IMG/VR virus record: IMGVR_UViG_3300023174_000753
Coordinates: 1 to 20,500 of that record
Source: a virus
Length of the DNA: 20,500 nt
Direction: 5' to 3' (one strand)
The translations under genes were made by a program, and so were the position numbers. The notes beneath the pieces were generated by a model. That model was not told where the DNA came from and did not search any database. It saw nothing but the letters and a program-made list of their open reading frames with translations. Below are positions 17,176 through 20,500 of this stretch, piece by piece. The stretch's first letter is position 1, and each line of letters opens with the position of its first letter.

Positions 17176-17207
17176 AAAAAAAAACATATCCCAAAAGGGA
17201 TATGTTT
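17176..17207 (-). terminator. Strong leftward terminator
   Basis: On the complement, ACATATCCC-TTTT-GGGATATGT is a perfect 9-bp hairpin followed by a run of nine T residues. It ends the leftward unit of the coiled-coil gene at 17247. A less perfect version of the same hairpin is at 723-740. Confidence 0.85.
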
Positions 17208-17212
17208 GGTTG

Positions 17213-17237
17213 AAGTGGGTTAGTAACCTCCCCAGTT
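17213..17237 (-). terminator. Degenerate terminator with GAGGTTACTAA loop
   Basis: On the complement, TGGG-GAGGTTACTAA-CCCA forms a four-pair stem with the loop conserved at 10728-10738 and 17719-17729 apart from one base. It has no T tract. The strong hairpin at 17185-17207 seems to have replaced its function. Confidence 0.5.
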
Positions 17238-17246
17238 CAGTTAAAG

Positions 17247-17453
17247 TTAGTATCGGATTTCGTTCTGCACCGATTGTGATAGCGTCAACCGATTGTAATC
17301 GTTCTGCAAACGATCCACCTTGTTTTCCAAGTTGGTGATCATGTTCAGCATTCCCTGCATGATATCGTTATGCTGACCGATCAGTGACTGAATGTTAATG
17401 ATCTCTTGGGCAAGTGCTTTAATATCTTGTTTCATATTTTTACCTCCTTTCAT
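17247..17453 (-). CDS. Small coiled-coil protein, 62 or 68 aa
   Basis: Heptad-like spacing in IKALAQEIINIQSLIGQHND and MLNMITNLENKVDRLQNDYNRL indicates a coiled-coil dimer or trimer. Two starts are plausible. ATG 17453 lies exactly 35 bases after the -35 of the promoter below, the leaderless position. ATG 17435 has a strong AGGAGGT eight bases upstream, contained in the first codons of the longer form. Both may be used. The function is unknown; short coiled coils often serve as assembly or adaptor proteins. Confidence 0.7.
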   Translation of the reverse strand: MKGGKNMKQDIKALAQEIINIQSLIGQHNDIMQGMLNMITNLENKVDRLQNDYNRLTLSQSVQNEIRY

Positions 17454-17459
17454 TTATTG

Positions 17460-17488
17460 GTTCTAGATTATTTTCGAAATAATTGCAA
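17460..17488 (-). promoter_or_regulatory. Promoter TTGCAA-N17-TAGAAC with full dyad
   Basis: On the complement, TTGCAA starts at 17488 and TAGAAC occupies 17465-17460. The spacer contains the perfect dyad ATTATTT-N3-AAATAAT (17467-17483), a complete form of the half-conserved dyad in other promoters. This could be an operator. Confidence 0.6.
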
Positions 17489-17490
17489 GC

Positions 17491-17688
17491 TCAAACCGCC
17501 TCCTTAATCTCTTCGAATCTCTTCCGATAAAGTCTTGTTGCACAATCCAGATAACTAAGCGCATCGGCTGGATCGCAGTGTTCAAGTTTTCTGATAATGT
17601 CTGCCAAGACATAGGGAGGGTAAGATTCTAGGATTTCGAAGCGTTGTTGCTCATAGGATTTGTTTAAGGTTTTCATATCTTTGTTCAT
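17491..17688 (-). CDS. Small helical hypothetical protein, 65 aa
   Basis: The sequence is helical: MKTLNKSYEQQRFEILESYP, PYVLADIIRKLEHCDPADAL and YLDCATRLYRKRFEEI. PPYVLADIIRKLEHCDP resembles a small helical bundle. An ATG five codons later is also possible. No ribosome site is seen, only an AT-rich leader behind the terminator at 17704, so read-through or a weak promoter must supply transcription. Confidence 0.65.
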   Translation of the reverse strand: MNKDMKTLNKSYEQQRFEILESYPPYVLADIIRKLEHCDPADALSYLDCATRLYRKRFEEIKEAV

Positions 17689-17703
17689 AAAAATTTATAT
17701 TTT

Positions 17704-17737
17704 AAAAAAAGAATGGGGTTAGTATCCTCCCCCATTC
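17704..17737 (-). terminator. Strong leftward terminator with GAGGATACTAA loop
   Basis: On the complement, GAATGGGG-GAGGATACTAA-CCCCATTC forms an 8-bp stem followed by seven T residues. It lies eight bases behind the gene ending at 17746. The loop is identical to that at 10728-10738. Confidence 0.88.
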
Positions 17738-17745
17738 AATATAAG

Positions 17746-18225
17746 TTATCCCAGCACCTCCTCGATGGTTACTCCTGCCACTCGAACACTACCTTTGATA
17801 ACCTTGCTGGTCTTGCTTTTGATTTTGGCAAGAGCCAGTTCAGCATCCTTCTTCGCCAGCTTCTCGGCTTCATCATCCAGATTCTCGGCTTCATTCACGA
17901 TGCTGTCGATGGTCACGCCATTCAGCTTGTTGAGTGCCACCGCCAGCAACCGCCACGGCTTCGCTTGTTGCACACTCAATGTCTCGTGGTCTTCACCTTT
18001 AGTGAACCCGAACCGAACCCGAATCGTCTTGTCGATGTTTCCTTGCATTTCCATTTCAGGAATCATCGCCTTGATCGCATCCTTGTCGGCAACTGCCGAG
18101 AACGCTTTCCAAATCATATAGGTCTCGATCTCGCCTACAATTCGAGTGTTGTTGATTTCCCCGATGCCTTGGGGAATCTGAGGGAGGGGATTGATTTCAC
18201 CCTCGGTCTTGATTCTTTTAGCCAT
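17746..18225 (-). CDS. Hypothetical phage protein, 159 aa
   Basis: MAKRIKTEGEINPLPQIPQG is followed by IGEINNTRIVGEIETYMIWK and KDAIKAMIPEMEMQGNIDKT, then RFGFTKGEDHETLSVQQAKPWRL with LNKLNGVTID, and a long charged helix (EAENLDDEAEKLAKKDAELALAKIK). The GC content and codon use are higher than in most neighbours and resemble the RadA-like gene and the gene at 16494, hinting at a set of shared origin. I cannot name the family. Its 5' leader is the second copy of the duplicated module. Confidence 0.72.
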   Translation of the reverse strand: MAKRIKTEGEINPLPQIPQGIGEINNTRIVGEIETYMIWKAFSAVADKDAIKAMIPEMEMQGNIDKTIRVRFGFTKGEDHETLSVQQAKPWRLLAVALNKLNGVTIDSIVNEAENLDDEAEKLAKKDAELALAKIKSKTSKVIKGSVRVAGVTIEEVLG

Positions 18226-18226
18226 T

Positions 18227-18283
18227 TTATCCTTTCGATCTCCCTTTCACATTCACCTTTGGTTTGGCTATCGCCTCTGCCAT
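18227..18283 (-). CDS. Leader peptide, copy 2, 18 aa
   Basis: The peptide MAEAIAKPKVNVKGRSKG ends one base before the ATG of the 159-residue gene. See copy 1 at 16960. Confidence 0.5.
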   Translation of the reverse strand: MAEAIAKPKVNVKGRSKG

Positions 18284-18309
18284 TCGGTTCTTGTTCTTGT
18301 TTGATCTTT
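18227..18309 (-). repeat. Duplicated 5' leader module, copy 2 (83 bp)
   Basis: Matches 16960-17042 with two substitutions. The expected start of transcription (about 18307) is two bases inside its edge, exactly as in copy 1. Confidence 0.9.
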
Positions 18310-18313
18310 TTCC

Positions 18314-18342
18314 TTTCTAGCAAAAACTTTTATTCTTTGCAA
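18314..18342 (-). promoter_or_regulatory. Promoter TTGCAA-N17-TAGAAA
   Basis: On the complement, TTGCAA starts at 18342, with a 17-base spacer and TAGAAA at 18319-18314. It drives the second leader module. Confidence 0.5.
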
Positions 18343-18345
18343 TAA

Positions 18346-18732
18346 CAAAATGATTTATTTTGAAAATATTTTTCAACCATTGTTCATCAGCTTATCATGA
18401 TATGTTGATGCGTTGTTTGAATATGCATTCAGATATGATTGAAAAAATAATTTTGTTTTTCTATTAGACAAATTTTTTTACAAATCATTTAGTATGCTGA
18501 ATGATTCTGAAAAGAAATCGTTTATGCTGTAATAGTCTTACACTTTCAAAAAGGGTCGTGTTTTATAAATGATGGTCGTTTTTCAGAGATCATGCGTTTC
18601 ACAAACGTCAAGCGATTTCTAGAGGGGTGGCATTAGAATCGCTAATACAAAAAACGGATAAAGCTTTCCGACCGGGCCGCATGCCAACAATTTTTTAAAA
18701 ATTTTTTTATATTTTTTTATATATTTTTTATA
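18346..18732. other. Non-coding region with dyads and AT-rich tract
   Basis: No convincing gene on either strand for almost 390 bases. It contains the palindrome TATCATGATA (18393-18402) flanked by CATCA/TGATG, a 10-pair hairpin AATCATTTAG-TATG-CTGAATGATT (18483-18506), and AGCGATT/AATCGCT with CTA/TAG inside (18605-18636). It ends in a 45-base tract of A and T (18688-18734). TTTCTATTAGACAAA at 18457 resembles the box at 797. A replication origin or an untranslated RNA are candidate roles. Confidence 0.4.
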
Positions 18733-18858
18733 TTATTCGCCACCCCCACCATCTCCACCTCCATCCCCTCCTCCTGCTCCATCTGACATGTCTGCATCCT
18801 TTTGTGCAAACAACTTGGGAAAGTCGCTATACAGTTTTTGCTCTAGTTCTTGTTTCAT
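18733..18858 (-). CDS. Truncated phage protein with Gly/Asp-rich tail, 41 aa
   Basis: The N terminus MKQELEQKLYSDFPKLFAQK resembles the first part of a small phage protein in which (Y/F)P.LF is followed by a CWGFEVGDGW-type motif. Here that motif is missing, and the protein ends DADMSDGAGGGDGGGDGGGGE. It may be a truncated or remodelled derivative. It overlaps the upstream gene by 32 bases. The family comparison is from memory. Confidence 0.5.
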   Translation of the reverse strand: MKQELEQKLYSDFPKLFAQKDADMSDGAGGGDGGGDGGGGE

Positions 18859-19024
18859 CAATAACATCTCTCATATATCTCTCAGCAGCCTCTTGGGTAT
18901 AAAATGTATCCATGACCTGAAGATTGTTCTTTAAATCAATAACATTAAAACTAGGTACTTTGTTTATGTATGGGTTATCTATATCTATATCTGCATCATA
19001 AGTTTTAGTTATTGCATATCTCAT
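18827..19024 (-). CDS. Small hypothetical protein, 65 aa
   Basis: MRYAITKTYDADIDIDNPYI, then VPSFNVIDLKNNLQVMDTFY and TQEAAERYMRDVID show a small alpha/beta fold with a C-terminal helix. TTGATT-N16-TATAAT on the complement lies so that the ATG is 36 bases after the first base, the leaderless spacing. The family is unknown. Confidence 0.65.
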   Translation of the reverse strand: MRYAITKTYDADIDIDNPYINKVPSFNVIDLKNNLQVMDTFYTQEAAERYMRDVIDETRTRAKTV

Positions 19025-19032
19025 ATTAAATT

Positions 19033-19060
19033 ATTATACCTTATTTAGATAAATAATCAA
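19033..19060. promoter_or_regulatory. Overlapping divergent promoters
   Basis: Leftward: TTGATT (first base 19060) and TATAAT (19038-19033) serve the gene ending at 18827. Rightward: GATAAATA (19048-19055) ends five bases before the ATG at 19061, a T4-late-like box. The two cannot be occupied at the same time, so expression of the two genes may be exclusive. Confidence 0.5.
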
Positions 19061-19405
19061 ATGAATAAATTTGATAGATATGTTAATAGTATATTAGAGC
19101 AAGCTCCTACAAAGCAACAGATTGCAACTTCTCTTCAAGGTGCAATTGCATCTATTGGAACTGGAGCCCAAGATGCTGCTATCAAAAGAGCAGCCATGCT
19201 ATCTTCTCAAGGAAGACAAGAAGAAGCAAGAGGAATGATACAACAATATGTTAAAGATCCAGAAAAATTAAAAATTGTAATTAAGGCTATGGATGAGAGA
19301 CTAAAACCAATTCCAGGTGCAACAAGCAGTAAGTTGGATCAAAACAAGGAGTATACTAATTGGCTTGATAATACTTGGTTACCTTGGGTTAAAAAATATA
19401 TTTAA
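19061..19405 (+). CDS. Hypothetical protein, 114 aa, possible virion-associated
   Basis: MNKFDRYVNSILEQ is an N-terminal form (basic-aromatic helix ending in ILEQ/ILNE) common to many phage proteins made late in infection. After it come an Ala/Gln-rich helical domain (QQIATSLQGAIASIG; AIKRAAMLSSQGRQEEARGM) and the ending NWLDNTWLPWVKKYI. The only rightward gene in this part, it has a T4-late-like box, so a structural or internal virion protein is possible but unproven. Confidence 0.7.
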   Translation: MNKFDRYVNSILEQAPTKQQIATSLQGAIASIGTGAQDAAIKRAAMLSSQGRQEEARGMIQQYVKDPEKLKIVIKAMDERLKPIPGATSSKLDQNKEYTNWLDNTWLPWVKKYI

Positions 19406-19517
19406 AAAGTTTGTCTTGCAGGTCACTTTCATGTCTGCATCTGTTGTTGCGTAATAACCGGGACCGTACCCGTAACCATATCCACCCCCTTGCCCACAAT
19501 TTTTTTAAAATTTTTTA
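19406..19517 (-). other. Gly/Tyr-rich open fragment and AT tract
   Basis: On the complement, one frame reads GGGYGYGYGPGYYATTDADM before ending within the 19061 gene's end, but it has no start codon, only an in-frame TAA just upstream. CATGTCTGCATC (19430-19441) is shared with 18787-18798, and ACAATTTTTT-AAAA-TTTTTT (19497-19517) with 18690 onward. It may be a decayed relative of the gene at 18733. Confidence 0.35.
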
Positions 19518-19607
19518 TTATTTTTTTATTATATTTTTCCAATCAGGAAATGATTTGGATATTTCGTTAAAATCATTATAAGGATCGCCTCCCATATTGT
19601 TGGCCAT
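19518..19607 (-). CDS. Possible micro-protein, 29 aa
   Basis: Encodes MANNMGGDPYNDFNEISKSF followed by PDWKNIIKK. It is short and partly similar in flavour to the SDFPKLF segment at 18733. There is no ribosome site, but it lies in the right orientation between leftward genes. Confidence 0.35.
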   Translation of the reverse strand: MANNMGGDPYNDFNEISKSFPDWKNIIKK

Positions 19608-19647
19608 AAGTGATCTGGAAAAAATCAAAGACCGGGACTAAAATCTA

Positions 19648-19938
19648 TTAAAAGAACATATCTTCAATTTTATTATATAAAAGATCTCCTTGTTCGCTAC
19701 CTAAAATATCCAATTCGTCATCGGTCAAGTCCCGACCATCTTTCCATTTTCCTGCACTAAAATAACCATCAAAATCCGGATAATCCCGTGTATTCACATC
19801 GCCCACTTCCAAAGAACCAATATCAATTTGATCAATGTCAATTGTATTTTGAGGATTGCGGTTTATATACCAATCCTTTCCTTCTTTCAAAAGCTTTAAA
19901 TTACGATAATAAAGATGATTAATTTTATCAATATCCAT
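19648..19938 (-). CDS. Conserved phage protein with DYPDF...LTDDELD module, 96 aa
   Basis: Residues of about 44-90 (VGDVNTRDYPDFDGYF, GKWKDGRDLTDDELDIL, DLLYNKIEDMF) match a pattern I recall in small phage proteins (DYPDFCDAYI..A...DG..LTDEELD.L...FVY....) of unknown function. The first 20 residues (MDIDKINHLYYRNLKLLKEG) closely match those of the next gene upstream. TAAATA ends five bases before the ATG, a T4-late-like box. Confidence 0.78.
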   Translation of the reverse strand: MDIDKINHLYYRNLKLLKEGKDWYINRNPQNTIDIDQIDIGSLEVGDVNTRDYPDFDGYFSAGKWKDGRDLTDDELDILGSEQGDLLYNKIEDMFF

Positions 19939-19946
19939 AAAATTAT

Positions 19947-20357
19947 TTAATCAAATATAAGTGCGGATTCTTCTGCAATTGGGGTTGTTCCGTCCACCAC
20001 CAATTTGAAAACAGAAGGTACTAATGGCAAAGTTATTTTAATTGGAACTTCTGCCTCTATTTCTTTTCCTTGGAAATCCACATTTATTGGATTCATATCA
20101 TCGACATCATCATATATGTCAAAAGACGACACTTTCACATCATACACACTGATGCTGCGAATACCGCTTTTTACAAAATCAAAATATATTTTATATGAAA
20201 CATCCACTTCTTGAAACGTTGGATAATCATATTCTTCCGGTTTGTTGTGATGTTCAACTTCCAAATCTACACGGGCAAAAAATGTGGGCGAATCGTTTTG
20301 TTCATTCAACATTTTGCGATTTTGATAATAAAGCTGGTTGATTTTGTCAATGTCCAT
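19947..20357 (-). CDS. Hypothetical protein, 136 aa
   Basis: The N terminus MDIDKINQLYYQNRKMLNEQ is shared with the adjacent gene. The rest is beta-rich and acidic (EVDVSYKIYFDFVKSGIRSI; YDVKVSSFDIYDDVDDMNPI; EIEAEVPIKITLPLVPSVFKLV). No family is recognised. The shared N terminus may be a localisation or packaging signal. It starts 17 bases after the stop of the partial gene upstream, with TAAATAAATATA in between. Confidence 0.7.
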   Translation of the reverse strand: MDIDKINQLYYQNRKMLNEQNDSPTFFARVDLEVEHHNKPEEYDYPTFQEVDVSYKIYFDFVKSGIRSISVYDVKVSSFDIYDDVDDMNPINVDFQGKEIEAEVPIKITLPLVPSVFKLVVDGTTPIAEESALIFD

Positions 20358-20373
20358 ATTGTTGTCTATATAT

Positions 20374-20500
20374 TTATTTACCCAAATACATCAAATTGTA
20401 CAAATCACTGGCATCAGAGCTTCCCCGCTTGTTCATGATGCTTTCAATCACATTTTCTGGTATTTCCTGCCCGGTTTGCACAAAGAAACTTGCATAAATG
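20374..20500 (-). CDS. C-terminal end of a gene cut by the window edge
   Basis: The last 41 codons of a leftward gene, whose start lies beyond the window: IYASFFVQTGQEIPENVIES, then MNKRGSSDASDLYNLMYLGK and TAA. No family can be assigned from this fragment. Confidence 0.6.
   Translation of the reverse strand, partial: IYASFFVQTGQEIPENVIESIMNKRGSSDASDLYNLMYLGK

Noticed and set aside
17220-17245. TACTAAC sequences resembling a splicing branch point
   Set aside because: No 5' splice site, intron-like interruption or split gene is present; the sequence belongs to the conserved terminator loop and an adjacent gene end.
17713-18345. 210-codon plus-strand frame
   Set aside because: It begins in a leftward terminator and crosses the gene, leader and promoter of the minus strand.
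1-20500. CRISPR array, insertion sequence, rRNA or integrase attachment site
   Set aside because: No regularly spaced repeats, transposase motifs, rRNA-like sequence or tRNA-end direct repeats were seen on either strand.

Overview
The window looks like part of an AT-rich genome of a tailed phage (or a phage-like element) of a Gram-negative bacterium. The evidence is about 60 very short, tightly packed genes that often overlap by ATGA or TAATG, six tRNA genes with a homing-type HNH gene among them, signal-peptide lipoproteins, and several protein families I recognise from phages. These are a RadA-like recombination ATPase, a SprT-like metalloprotease, DUF3846-, DUF6878-, DUF6915- and YubB/DUF1281-like proteins, and a small CxxC phage protein. 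No capsid, tail, terminase or polymerase gene is present, so this is an accessory/early region and the phage type cannot be named. None of the six tRNA genes encodes its 3' CCA, which argues against an E. coli-like tRNA gene style.

Layout. 1-2250 (+): a small gene, two regulatory leaders and a four-gene cassette containing a glycine-zipper lipoprotein and a second protein that shares its C-terminal domain; it ends at a hairpin terminator followed by a palindrome-rich gap. 2256-4909 (+): two small phage proteins, the RadA-like ATPase with a winged-helix tail, and four small coupled genes. 4916-5812: four tRNA genes (an unusual long-variable-arm UAU tRNA, a CAU tRNA resembling tRNA-Ile2, Tyr, Glu) with an HNH gene on the opposite strand. 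5856-9311 (+): SprT-like protease, a lipoprotein and many small proteins. 9406-9478: tRNA-Thr. 9486-10255 (-): a run of seven overlapping micro-genes (13-65 aa), several with a membrane segment or Cys clusters. 10297-12160 (+): small proteins, DUF6878- and DUF6915-like proteins, tRNA-Gln. 12264-18345 (-): a long series of short leftward units, each with its own promoter. 18346-18732: non-coding, dyad- and AT-rich. 18733-20500: mostly leftward small genes and one rightward gene.

Expression logic. The most striking feature is a repeated promoter: a TTGACA-like -35, a 17-bp spacer carrying ATTT-N3-AAATAATT, a -10, and then an ATG 34-38 bases after the first base of the -35. Transcription would therefore start at or within about two bases of the start codon, and Shine-Dalgarno sequences are absent there. 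A second set of genes has TAAATA five or six bases before the ATG, resembling the T4 late promoter. Downstream genes are reached by stop/start overlap. Two leftward genes instead carry an 83-base duplicated 5' leader that encodes an 18-residue peptide. Several leftward and rightward units end in hairpins that share an 11-base loop.

Functional assignments come from motif recognition by eye. Most small genes have no recognisable function.
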